37,852 nt of DNA from NCBI GenBank assembly GCA_003427395.1, contig BFEA01000581.1, forward strand, positions 745,308 to 783,159, read 5' to 3'. Numbering within the stretch: position 1 is the stretch's first letter; every line of letters starts with the position of its first letter. This stretch comes from Chara braunii (Eukaryota > Streptophyta > Charophyceae > Charales > Characeae). Positions 1 through 9,962 of the stretch are shown here, piece by piece. Made by a program: the position numbers and the translations under genes. The notes beneath the pieces were generated by a model, which made no database searches, was not told the origin of the DNA, and was given only the letters and a program-made list of their open reading frames with translations.

Positions 1-40
1 GGGGGAGGGGTCGCACCCCCATCCCCCCCCACCACGCGCG

Positions 41-44
41 CACA

Positions 45-126
<82 letters not shown>
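41..126. repeat. (CA)n microsatellite
   Basis: Almost uninterrupted CA dinucleotides with a few AAAC and ATAC variants. No coding value; ORFs here read as poly Thr-His or Cys-Val. Confidence 0.97.
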
Positions 127-128
<2 letters not shown>

Positions 129-166
129 CATACACATACACCTATTTTTTCCCGTTTTGCTTTTCT

Positions 167-167
<1 letters not shown>

Positions 168-200
<33 letters not shown>

Positions 201-213
201 CGTCGATTGATTG
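168..213. repeat. (GATT)n microsatellite
   Basis: About eleven GATT/GATTGATT tetranucleotide repeats with one interruption (CGTC). Confidence 0.95.
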
Positions 214-268
214 ACTTATTTATCAATTGGTGGTAAAGGGGTTGCCCCACCCCCGCCCACGTGCACAA

Positions 269-271
<3 letters not shown>

Positions 272-313
<42 letters not shown>

Positions 314-350
314 CACACACACACACACAAACATTCGCACACACAAACAT

Positions 351-389
<39 letters not shown>
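272..389. repeat. (CA)n microsatellite, interrupted
   Basis: Second CA tract, broken by AAAA and by a twice-repeated ACATTCGCACACACAA segment. The near-identical opening of this tract and the first one (pyrimidine/CCCC then GCGCACAC or GCACACAC) suggests a local duplication of the region. Confidence 0.95.
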
Positions 390-393
<4 letters not shown>

Positions 394-419
394 AATTGGC
401 CCTTGAGAAAAAACTGGCC

Positions 420-690
420 TTTTTTTTTTCATTCCTTAAATTTTTCTTCATACAAAACACAACACAAAAAGACGACAAAAAATCTATCAAATCGAAGAAG
501 ACAAAGAACTGCCAACCAAAAATCCAAAAAAAAAAAACAAAAAAAAATTGCTCTTTTATTTTTTATTTTTTTTCTCTTCTCCGTGTTTTTTGTTTTTTTT
601 TTGCTAATTTTTTTTTTCCCAAAAAGAAAAATATGGGGTTGTAGGGTTGAAAAAACCCACAACCCTTTTTTTTTTTTCCCTATTATTTTG
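420..690. other. T-rich/A-rich low-complexity DNA, no gene
   Basis: Runs of T and A with little else. The ORFs read here are Lys- or Phe-rich translations of homopolymers and are not credible genes. Confidence 0.85.
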
Positions 691-802
691 GTCAGGAAAA
701 ATCGATGCAATTTGTAGCCGCTGTGCAGTTGAGGCCGGTCGTGACCGAGGCCGTGAAGGCTGCCGCCCTCCGAGTTTGATTCCGCAGCCGCAGCCATGCG
801 TG

Positions 803-969
803 ATACATAGGGTGGCGCAAATCTCCCTTGATGATGGTTTTGCTAGTGACACAGCTGAAACATGTAGGGAGCACTCACCATTTTGTTTTGGTGCCTTTTG
901 ATTTACTATAACGAAGCACCTTTTGCGCTACTACTATGTTGCTTTTTCTATCCTCCCCCCCCCACCTCT

Positions 970-1007
<38 letters not shown>

Positions 1008-1128
1008 GTGCTCTTCTGGAACACGTTTGTGCTTGTTGTCCATGAGTGTCATCGATTTGGTGATCTTAACAGCCTATGGAGTAAAAAGTCGGAGGTAACG
1101 TGCCTACTAGCCATTTCCACTTTTCTCA
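803..1128. repeat. Dispersed repeat R1, copy 1 (contains a CT microsatellite)
   Basis: This ~325-bp segment matches 24030-24882. Shared blocks include GCAAATCTCCC, GAAACATGTAG, an AACGAAGCACCTTTTGCGCT block, a CT tract (about 972-1004), CTCTGGTGTGCTCTTCTGGA, and CCTATGGAGT followed by AACGTGCCTACT. Copy 1 lacks the 455-bp TIR insertion seen in copy 2 and carries about 40 bp after TTCTGGA that copy 2 lacks. The class of the element is unknown; no conserved ORF is seen. Confidence 0.85.
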
Positions 1129-1459
1129 TACTCTCGGAAGAGCGTTTAACCCACCGTGCTAATCATAATGTCGTCGATACACTAGTGTAGCCATCTCGAC
1201 TGGAGATCTACGACGATCAACGATGAACAACAATGATCACCACCCTTCACTGAGTGAACGACGATCAAGAGTGTTTTCTATCTGATCCGCCTCTCACCAT
1301 TTATTTTCCCTACGTTTTTCCCTTTTTTCCCCCTCTCCCATCCCCCCTCCTTTTTCCCCTCTTCCTCTGTTTCTTCCACGATTAGCGCATGTAAGTAGTC
1401 ACTATCGTTTGTCTTGAGAGAAGTGAACAAATCGGTGGGTGTATAGCTTCGCTTTCGTA
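1129..1459. other. No gene seen; pyrimidine-rich spacer
   Basis: Spacer between R1 and the gag-like pseudogene. It holds C/T-rich stretches (about 1300-1380) and GATCA/CGATC-containing sequence, with no recognisable feature. Confidence 0.6.
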
Positions 1460-3132
1460 ATGGCGGATGAAGGGCAAGGGGGTGGGTACCGCAATTGCTA
1501 TTATTGTGGCATGTACGGCCACTTCGCCCACTGATGCCCCTACCCTTCAGGAAACGATGGATACGTCAACGGATAAACTAGACAAGATCATGGGTTTGTG
1601 CATGGACGACCCATTTACAATGCAGCTCACACACGTTTTGTTCCTCTTCGTTTAGCTCCTCAACTCCCTTCTGCTTTCTCCCGCTTCCTCCTCCCCCTCT
1701 TCCTCCACCTCCTTCCTCACTACAACGATCTGTACTTCAAGCTCCTGCTCCAACCATTCTGAGTCCTACTACGCTATCCTCTTCTACGACGATTATGCCT
1801 TACCCACCGCCTCACAACAACTTCAACGGAAACAAGAGGCGTACATGGAGTCGTCCCAGGGACGCGAGTTCGGACGGCGGAGCTATGATGATCTTGCGTC
1901 TGGAAGGACTGCAGAGAGGAGAGGGAACACAGGCATGAAAAAGAGGATTGTCGGAATATAGAAGAGCAAATCAGGCTTCCTCGAGAGGAAGAGCAGCAAC
2001 ATGTTCAGGTTGAAGACAAGAAAGAAGTGTATCAAGAAGCTAGGATGGCTCAACTTGTTCGTCAATAATTTGAGGAGATGGAGGCGAATAAACAATGGGA
2101 TGTTGGCGAAGCTAGCAAGAAGAATTAGGAGAAGGTCGACAGATCCAACAAGATTTGCAAAGAAGGGGAAACATGTAAGCCAGGTGATGGGACTCACAAT
2201 AGGAAAAGGGTCGAAGTTACTTTGACGGGTAATGCACCAACGGCTAAGCAGCAGCTCGCTGGTACGTGGCGGTTGGATGGTGAGGTGACTCCTCTCGACA
2301 ACGATTTGCTTCGAATGGATATGGACAACGTACACAAGGCACATGATGCACACTCGCTTCTTGTCCAGGAAATGTAGAACTGCCTTTAAACGATCAAAGA
2401 GCAGGGTACAAGTCTCTTTACCCCACTTGTCAATATGCGCAACCTCCACAGCATGTTGTTCAGCCTCCCCCCCCACCACCTCCTCCAGTTGCTCAACCTC
2501 GCCCGCTTCCCCTGGTTGCCCAACCTCCACCCCCCACCGCTTATCCTCCAAATTTTCCTCACCATCCCCCACCAATAGCTCCTCCGCCTCCGGCCCTCGC
2601 TCTCTTTCCCAATTGTGTGTCCCCTGCTCTTGTCTTTCCTCTTCCTCCTACCCCTACTGCTTCCAAGCACTATTTTCCCGACAGACATGTGCAACTACTG
2701 AACCTGGTCCGTCTAAAATACGGGGTTCCCAGCACAGGGAATGAATATTCAGCACGTTTGATCAGGATGTTCGCGTCTGTTGTCGGGAACGGGCCTTAGG
2801 CTAGGACAAGGTCGTCAGGCATCACTATAAACGAATGAGGTACACAAGGCTTAGGATTTGATCGAATCAACTGTGGCAAGAAAGCCGCGGCTGCAAGCCT
2901 TAGCTTGCGGGGATTAAAAAAGTATATTGAGGATTTGATAACTGAGCTCATGACCAAAACCAAGCATGAGCTTGAAGAATTGTGCAAGAAAGACCGAATG
3001 AAGTATGTCAATAAGAAGATTACAACAGTTGCTCTGACCAGATTGCATGCCATTGACGCCTATGGTGAAAATGAAGATGAGAAGCAAACTCAATCTGAGG
3101 AGGAATCTCAAGAGAAAAATCTCTCTTTATAA
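1460..3132 (+). pseudogene. Decayed gag-like protein: CCHC zinc knuckle, coiled coil, Pro-rich region, acidic C-terminus
   Basis: From an ATG at 1460 the frame reads MADEGQGGGYRNCYYCG and then GHFAH, stop, CP. This is a CX2CX4HX4C retroviral-type zinc knuckle in which the codon before the last Cys is TGA. The same frame resumes at about 1905 with a charged, Glu/Arg/Gln-rich coiled-coil segment (REEEQQHVQVEDKKEVYQEAR) carrying in-frame stops after LVRQ and SKKN. At about 2374 it shifts by one frame into a Pro-rich stretch (QPPQHVVQ, then eight Pro). After two stops (about 2797 and 2837) the new frame ends in LKKYIEDLITELM...HELEELCKKDRMKY and an acidic tail closing at 3132. Zinc knuckle plus long coiled coil is usual for a retroelement nucleic-acid-binding protein. 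I recall similar proteins upstream of the RT in Chara repeats. Clearly non-functional: at least five stops and one or more indels. Confidence 0.8.
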
Positions 3133-3714
3133 TTTATTCATCTCCCTTCCACATGGATCTGCCTTGAGCGTCTGAGGAAGCAACGAAGGAATGAAGGGTG
3201 AAAAGGTTTGAGTACCAATCTATCTATGTGATTCTTTGTTCTAACACTTGCTTACTACGGACAACCGCAGTGGGCAGACAAGTTTGTTAGTTAGTGGGAA
3301 AGTTATTTGTGTAGGGTCTGGACATTTGTGGATGGGTTGGACCCTGCATGTATGTGTTGTTATCCACATGGCTTAAAGCTTCATATATTGGTTCTATTAC
3401 TAGATCTTTAAAGGTAAGATGGGATGAGGAAATTAGGAGATCCCTGCACAATGATGGCAGGAATCATGAGCTCCGATAATGGTTCCAACAAAAAAGTTGG
3501 TATACTTATGCGCTATACCTTTAGCCTTCCCAGTTGTTGACGAAAATAGGGACGTTGAAGATGTAATGATTTCTGGATAGCCACCAACTCTTAACTGCAT
3601 TAGGAAAATAAGTAATCCCCGCCTTCGCAAAGGGCGGAGGGAAAGAAACACATGTTTGCGAAGGAATGGGGGTGCCTTATAAACAAGGACATAGGATTCG
3701 TGAAAACCTAACAA
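3133..3714. other. No gene recognised
   Basis: Short ORFs only. 3433-3714 on the minus strand is open for 93 codons but has no recognisable motif. It may be untranslated or decayed sequence of the same retroelement. Confidence 0.5.
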
Positions 3715-4690
3715 AACAAATTGTTAGATTTGCATGAAATGTATTCAAGATTACGATCGTATGTTTTTCATGCCTCCTCCAATAACAACATGCCTCCTCC
3801 AATAACAACATGCCTCCTCCAATAACAAAATTTTATGTTAAGTAAAAAAACCACAAAAAAAAATACAAAGTTACTTTTTGATAACCACTGAAAGTGGCGA
3901 GAAGAAAAACGGAGTTTTTGTGCAGAACACCACTTCTTGGTGTAGCACCGTATGTTTAAGAACCGAAAAATTCTAATTTTTTGTTATTTAATAAAAAATC
4001 ATGTTTATAAGATGTGTAGCACGATGAACGTATTCATGTTCTGAACACGCAAACATCTTCTTCTATTCGTGAATACGTTCGCTTGAACAGGTTCTCCCAT
4101 ACATGAGCAATAGTATTATTTTTTACTATTTGTTTTAATTTTTTCCCATTTTTTTTTAATTTTAAACCCATTTTTTGCTAATGATTCGATGATGTCTCCC
4201 GGACCAAAGTTGTTTGTATTCTTACTTTAAATAATAGATTATTTTGTATAAGGATTTGACTGTTAACTTCAAATTGATTTATAGTTATATAAATCATTTT
4301 TTGCATAGCTTGTTGTTTACCTAACGGTCGAAAATTACTTATAGTTCTATAAAAGAGTATTAACCAAAACCTGTTTTTTTTACACCTTTCAAGTTTGTCT
4401 TGTAGTTCTTAAAAACTGTTATGTTTAAGTTTTATTTTTGTCAATCTACTTAGAATGACTTATAATCATATAAGAGGATTTTGGAGGAGAAAGTTTTCTT
4501 GCAAAGTTTAAGGAATGCTTGTTTGTTTGCCTCCTTTACCGAAAAATGGTTAAAAACGCTCTCTCTTTATATAAAAAATAACACTTTGACTTTTACGTTT
4601 TCATTCTATAAAAAATGTGAGGTTTTATTGTTTTATTAAGTTTTCATGAATCCAGTGACTAAAATAACACAGTTTGTTTGATGGGATACT
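3715..4690 (+). repeat. Diverged direct duplication, copy A
   Basis: AT-rich. The order of segments matches 5070-5940: GCATGAAATGTATTCAA vs GCACGAAATGTGTTGAA; AACCACTGAAAGTGG with GAGAAGAAA vs AGCTGTTGGAAGTGG with TAGAAGAAA; a TTCATTCTATAAAAAATGT block near each 3' end. Offsets run from about 1350 (5' end) to 1280 (3' end), so indels have accumulated. Confidence 0.7.
3771..3829. repeat. 20-bp tandem repeat, three copies
   Basis: Three exact copies of TGCCTCCTCCAATAACAACA begin at 3771, 3791 and 3811; only the last base of copy 3 differs. Identity implies recent slippage or duplication inside old, diverged DNA. The second duplication copy (5070 onward) has only one related CCTCTTAC site. Confidence 0.95.
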
Positions 4691-5069
4691 TCATCGATTT
4701 CCCAACCTGTCCCCGACCCATGTGTTCCTTCTTCTCCATCATTTTTCATTATTAAGATTTTAAGAAATCAATATGAAGAAGGTATCGTGCATATTAATAT
4801 GTTGAGCACCGGGGAGACTGCTTTCATAGACTCCTAGCGCACGATTCAACGAATGTTTGATTGGTCTGTCATTGAGGTTGGTAACACGAAACTGTTGATG
4901 AAAAATCTCAAATGGGGAGGGTTTTTCCACATTATGAGGTTGCGGCGGAAGAAAAATATGACCAGCCTACCATATAATATTTTAGCCTCTCTACTTCACA
5001 TTTCGAACTTTAGGGTTGGGCTTTGCCATTCTGGCCTTCATAACCCGAAAAAAAATTTACCGAAAACCA
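4691..5069. other. Segment between the two duplication copies, no gene recognised
   Basis: Contains an 85-codon plus ORF (4853-5110) without a recognisable domain. It lies between the duplicated blocks and may be part of the same decayed element. Confidence 0.5.
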
Positions 5070-5940
5070 AAAAATGTATGGTTTGCACGAAATGTGTTGA
5101 ATTTTTTTAGAATACGATTTTAAAGCCTCTTACGGGGAAAAAAAATTCGCATACTGTAAAATGACTAAAAAAACTGAATAGAAAGTTATTTTTTGAGAGC
5201 TGTTGGAAGTGGGTAGAAGAAAGTAGGTGTTTTTACTGAAAATCATTGCTAAGGGAAACACCTTTCAGTAAAAACACCTACTTTCTAAATCAAAATATAT
5301 ATATTTTTTTATTATTATTTTAAAAAACCATACTCTGAATATGAGAAATTGTTATATTGTTTGTAAATACATTTCCCTCATTCTCCTTTGTCAGAGCGAA
5401 TTTTTTTTTTTTTTTTTTTTTTTTCCCCTAACTTAAGTTTGGCTTAGAATTGGAAGATATCTCACACACATAAGTTATTATTATTATGTTACATAACATT
5501 TATTTGTTGACGAGTTTTTTTTTTTTTACTTCAAAATTGATTTACAGTTCTATAAACTAGTTTTCTCATAGATTGGTTTTTAGAGTAACTGTTGAAAACG
5601 ACTTAGTCCTATAAATGAGTACTCATTAGAACCGTTTTTTTTTAAGTTTTCAAGTTCACATTGCAGACCTTAAAGATTGTTTTGTTTGACCTCTATTTCT
5701 TGCGTTTCTCTTGAGAATGACGTATAGTCCTCCAACATGATTTTGGTTGGAAAGGGTTTCCCTTCACTTTTTGAGGATTGTGTGACTTTTTGCCCTTTTT
5801 TCCATCTTTTTTTGACAAATAACACAAATAACTAAAAACGTTTTTGTTTGTTTGCAAAATAACACTTTGATTGGTAAATATTCATTCTATAAAAAAATGT
5901 ATGTTTTTGTCATTTTGTTTGGTTTTCATAATCCTGTGTT
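5070..5940 (+). repeat. Diverged direct duplication, copy B
   Basis: Matches 3715-4690 in order and orientation. It includes a 24-nt T run (5401-5424) and the 24-bp hairpin at 5218-5286. It ends immediately before the reverse-transcriptase-like frame. Confidence 0.7.
5218..5286. repeat. Perfect 24-bp inverted repeat (hairpin)
   Basis: Left arm 5218-5241 begins AGAAAGTAGGTG and ends TTTACTGAAA. Right arm 5263-5286 is its exact reverse complement. The spacer is 21 nt (5242-5262). The corresponding place in copy A (about 3900-3950) has only a weak, imperfect inverted repeat, so the perfect hairpin arose or was repaired after the duplication. Confidence 0.95.
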
Positions 5941-5963
5941 CCTGATCAAGCTCTATAATTATA

Positions 5964-8080
5964 TTGAAAAGTTTCGCAAGGATAGGTCACGGACCAAAAA
6001 CGGTTGTAGGAATGGCAGTTACTTTTGCATGTGGTTTCCGATGCTTGGGCCCAAATGTGGTGAAAGATACCTTCGATGACCAGATTAGAAAGCCGCCAGT
6101 TCCAAATTCAGCAAAGTTGATCAGCAGAAAACATTCTGATGGTCTTCTGAATGACTTTCTGATTTTTAGAATCAGATTAGTCTCGTCTAAGAACAAGTTC
6201 GTAGCCGATCTACTTCACAATCACAAAATCATGGTTAAACTATCTTGCAATGTTTGGTTCCATGAGAAGAGAGTCTCTAGCTTTCCCCGCAACGACAATG
6301 GCCATATTGCCTTGCGTCTTTCCCAACTCCCCAACCTTTCGCCTTCCTTGACTAATCCTATAAATATCCTTCGTCCCTCAACTGTTCAATCTGTAGGTAG
6401 AATTAAATGGGCTGTATCTGAAGGTTTGTCCCATATTTCCGATAGTGACAGTTGGGTGGGTAATTCTAAGATGATTATTTCTTGTTTCGCCAACCAAGTG
6501 CGAGGAACAACTATACAGGAAGACGCTATCCAATGGAAGGTCAAGCTCGAGGGATTGGTTGTTTTACCCATTGACCACAACGTATGCAACTCCTATGTCT
6601 GGTGCTCGATCATTTACCATAACGCTTTAGCTAAGTTATACTGGAACAATAAAGGTTTAGAGATTGAAGAGAGAACCGAACACGAGGTTTTGTCTGCATG
6701 TAGAAACGAGTACCACCAAAATGGAGGCGCAAAGTTTGGCCCAATGGAACCAACAATGGACATTAGGTTTTGGAATACCCAAGCACAAAATTTTGGCCCC
6801 ATGGAACCGACAAGGATGTGACTAGGTGGAGACCTATCGCTCCTTCCTTCTCCTAACCAAATGTACGGGTCTGTAGGATCGTCTCTAAAGCTATCAATTG
6901 GCTTCTTTCGAGGGTTCCGCAGTCCAGTCAATTCAATTTGAAAACTATGACCTTGTTCAAGTGATGTGTTAAGCGTGAACAAAAAAGGGGATAAGTTTTT
7001 GGTGGATTGATGTTGTCGGCGAGTTTCAATATCAAAGAAATATTCACCAAGCTTCCGCATGATGCTATCATCCGTGCGGTTTAATGGTTTTGTGATTTTT
7101 TCATGGTGAAGCCCCATAATCCAATTAAAGTTAATGAAACAGGAAAAGGTACTGCATTTGGGAAAACTTTTCGTGAACACGGATGAAGTCGGGTAAGATT
7201 CTCTGACATTCTCTAGTTCATTTACTTTGATCTCGATCATACCTTCTCTAGAACTTCTACCCTCATTATCCGACAAAAGATAGGCATGTGTATGGGAAAA
7301 ACCTCTAGTCATGCCCTCAATTGTCTCCTTTGTGTTTACTACGAATTATCTTTTTTGAAATCTCTAGGTAAAGATCGACGTCTCATTGAGGCTCTCAAAA
7401 TGATTGACAATGTTGCCCTTTTCATTATCCTCCCTGATATCTCTAGTGACTCCTTTGAAAAGGCCAACGATATCTACCAACACTTGATTTCACTCTACAA
7501 CATCAAGTTGACTTTGGTCTGAACTGATGAAAGAGATGGTAAATGAGAATTCTTAGGTTCCAGGGTTGAATATCAGGCAGCCCCGCCAGTTGTCAGATGT
7601 GAGGCTATTATCAAAAACGAGGACTGTCACACCATTTGGACCGAGGAGGGCGTAGTTTTTATGTCCACACAGGACTCCTGGTCATATGGGCCTAGGAGCC
7701 AAAAGGTAGGTTTGATCAAATGCCATATAAATAAAATTATAACCCACTCCTCAAATTCCAGAGGAGTGGGTTTATTCTTGCTTTCTTTAAGGAGGGAATT
7801 CAGGGTTAAGGGGTTTCCAGGAAGGATATTTTTGGAGGCTGCCAACGATTTTTCTAGTAAACATAGCGACTGTTGGAACGGGTGGGTTCATATTCTGTCC
7901 GGAGGGCTGGTAGAGAAGGTTTACCCGTTTCAGCGGACGGACCTTCGTCACGTTTTTCGCCTCGAGGGTGATGACAACCCATCCATTTCTCATCTAGGTG
8001 CTATAGACAGCTGTCTGGCAAGGCATCGATCCTCCAAATCTAATGACCGGTACGTTTTTTCCTCTCGCCGACAGACATGA
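5964..8080 (+). pseudogene. Reverse-transcriptase-like retroelement pseudogene
   Basis: The first frame (5964-about 6750) reads through QWKVKLEGLVVLPIDHN, then PKHK in another frame (6778). From 6812 one frame continues to 8080: KDVTRWRPIAPSF (RT finger motif), ASFNIKEIFTKLPHDA (motif A region), IGMCMGKTSS (motif B region), MIDNVALF (the YxDD-type motif C region) and a thumb-like QKVGLIKCHINKI. The motif A catalytic Asp is Asn and the second Asp of motif C is Asn. The second frame has about eight internal stops, several where Trp or Arg is expected. A ~24-bp segment repeating TTTGGCCCxATGGAACC splits PKHK from DVTRW. The protein family is one I recall from Chara repeats, downstream of the gag-like protein. 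It probably belonged with the remnant at 1460-3132. Inactive. The 3' limit is uncertain; homology is clear only to about 7900. Confidence 0.8.
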
Positions 8081-8274
8081 GTTGCTGCGGCATCACCATC
8101 CCGAGCGTCTCCCTACTAACCCCCTTCCTCTAGAATTTTCCTTCCCCCACGTTATCTCATTCCTGCCAGATTTCACTTTCACGCGTCGCCTCCCATTCCC
8201 TAAATCCCACTTTTTTTCCATCCCTGCCTACCTGTTGTCCTTGACCCTAACTTTCCCACATGTACCTTTCAGTC

Positions 8275-8277
<3 letters not shown>

Positions 8278-8323
<46 letters not shown>
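8278..8323. repeat. (CT)n microsatellite
   Basis: Uninterrupted CT dinucleotides, about 23 units. Confidence 0.97.
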
Positions 8324-8326
<3 letters not shown>

Positions 8327-8397
8327 ATGTTATTCGTTAAAATATGACATTATATTGTGTCCTCTTTCTAACGAATTCACTTTTGGCTGCAACATAC

Positions 8398-9225
8398 GCA
8401 ATGTAGGCTTGCCCATCCTCTCCCTCGAGACAATTTTTTTGATGTTTTATGAGAACCGGACTTATTTAGAAGTGTAATTGTAACACGCCCATCTACTTGC
8501 CTGATATGGAAGTGTGTTGAGATTCATACTTGTTTATAATTGTGATGAGTCAGGTGTCATGATTCTATCATAAGGCTTGTTGGATATATTTCTTCCTACG
8601 TAGCATAGACAAGTGCATCTTGTCACCCGAGACGGGTGTTTGGATGTTTGATGAAATGAGGAGTTGTTTAGAAGTGTAATGATAAGCACGCCCATCCTCT
8701 CGCCCGAGATGCGGAAGTGTGCTGAGATCCATACTTGTGTATAATTATGATGAAAATGTGTCATCATTGTGAACTTGTTGGATATTTTATTTCTTTACGT
8801 TAATATTCCTGAGTTGGACAGGCATACCCATCCTCTTGCCCGAGACGGTTGTTTGAATGTTTGATGAGATCGTGACTTCCTTAGAAGTGTAATGATAATA
8901 ACGCTCATTCTATCGCCCGAGATGCGGAAGTGTTATGAGATCCATACTTGCTCACAATTGTGATGCGCCAGGTGTCATAATTGTATCATTGTTGGATATG
9001 TTTATTTAGGTTATTCCTAAGTAGCACATGCATGCTTATCCTTTCGGCCGACACAGTTATGTGAATGTTTGATGAGATCCAGACTTGTTTAGAGTTGTAA
9101 TCACAGACAAGCTCATCCTCTTGACCGTGACAATTGTTTGGATGTGTGTTGAGATCTAGACTTGTTGATAATTGTGATGAGTAATGTGTCATTGTATCCT
9201 TGTTGGATATATAAAATTTTATTTT
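8398..9225. repeat. ~208-bp tandem repeat array, about four units
   Basis: The marker GAAGTGTAAT (or GAGTTGTAA) occurs at 8469, 8671, 8884 and 9092, spacings 202, 213 and 208. Each unit contains GCCCATCCTCT(C/T)GCCCGAGA, GTTTGATGAGATC, CATACTTGT, ATAATTGTGATGA and TTGTTGGATAT. The GCCCATCCTC block occurs twice per unit, so the unit itself looks like an older half-unit duplication. Confidence 0.88.
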
Positions 9226-9960
9226 GTGTCATCATTTTTAAGCTTTATAATAGTTAGAGTAGTAGTCAAAGTATAATTGAAATATGTTTAACGACAATAT
9301 GGACAGTTAGACATGTGTTGGGTGTGGATGACTATTATTTAGACAAGAAACATTTTCATTTTCTAACAACCACTTAATTTTAACATACATCCTTTTCTGC
9401 AACAGTATCCGTCATATTACACAATAACTTCGAATGTTGCATATTTTCGATGGAACCCGCACTTCAACTTGCGACCCCCAAAATTTAAGGTTATGAACGT
9501 AAAGTTGTTGGTTACATATAATGCAGGCAGTTACAAGGCATCTGAATAGATGTAAACGGAAGAGTCCTTAAGTTAGTGATCTTTGCATAAAGAGCCGCAA
9601 AATCATATACTTGCCGAGTTTTGACTTGCATCCACACACCACTTTGTCGTATAACACAACAAGTACGGATATTATCTGATGTCAATCATATGTGCACTTT
9701 AAGTTGTCCTACATAAATATTTGAAATATGAAATTCAATGCAAACAAGTTCAGGTGCATGAAAAACGACAGACTTACGACAGAGATCACGAAGTCTGCAC
9801 GTGACGTAAAAGAGGTAGTGAACATGCCAAAGAGAACTTAAACTCGTAACAATTAAAGAAACCATGATTGTTATCAAAATAACAATTGAATAATGTCATG
9901 TATCAGAAATCATTAATGCAGAGAACACTGTCAAAAGAAAGTTTGGGAGCACTACATCAC
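9226..9960. other. No gene seen
   Basis: AT-rich sequence without repeats or coding signal that I recognise. Confidence 0.5.
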
Positions 9961-9962
9961 CA

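Noticed and set aside
211-717. 168-codon ORF
   Set aside because: Translation of CA repeats and T/A homopolymers; no gene-like composition.
3715-5940. The two AT-rich duplicates as LTRs of one retrotransposon
   Set aside because: They lie only about 380 bp apart with no clear TG...CA ends or primer-binding site; kept as a duplication only.
8398-9225. CRISPR-like array
   Set aside because: Units are about 208 bp and similar throughout, with no short-repeat/variable-spacer pattern, in a eukaryotic context.
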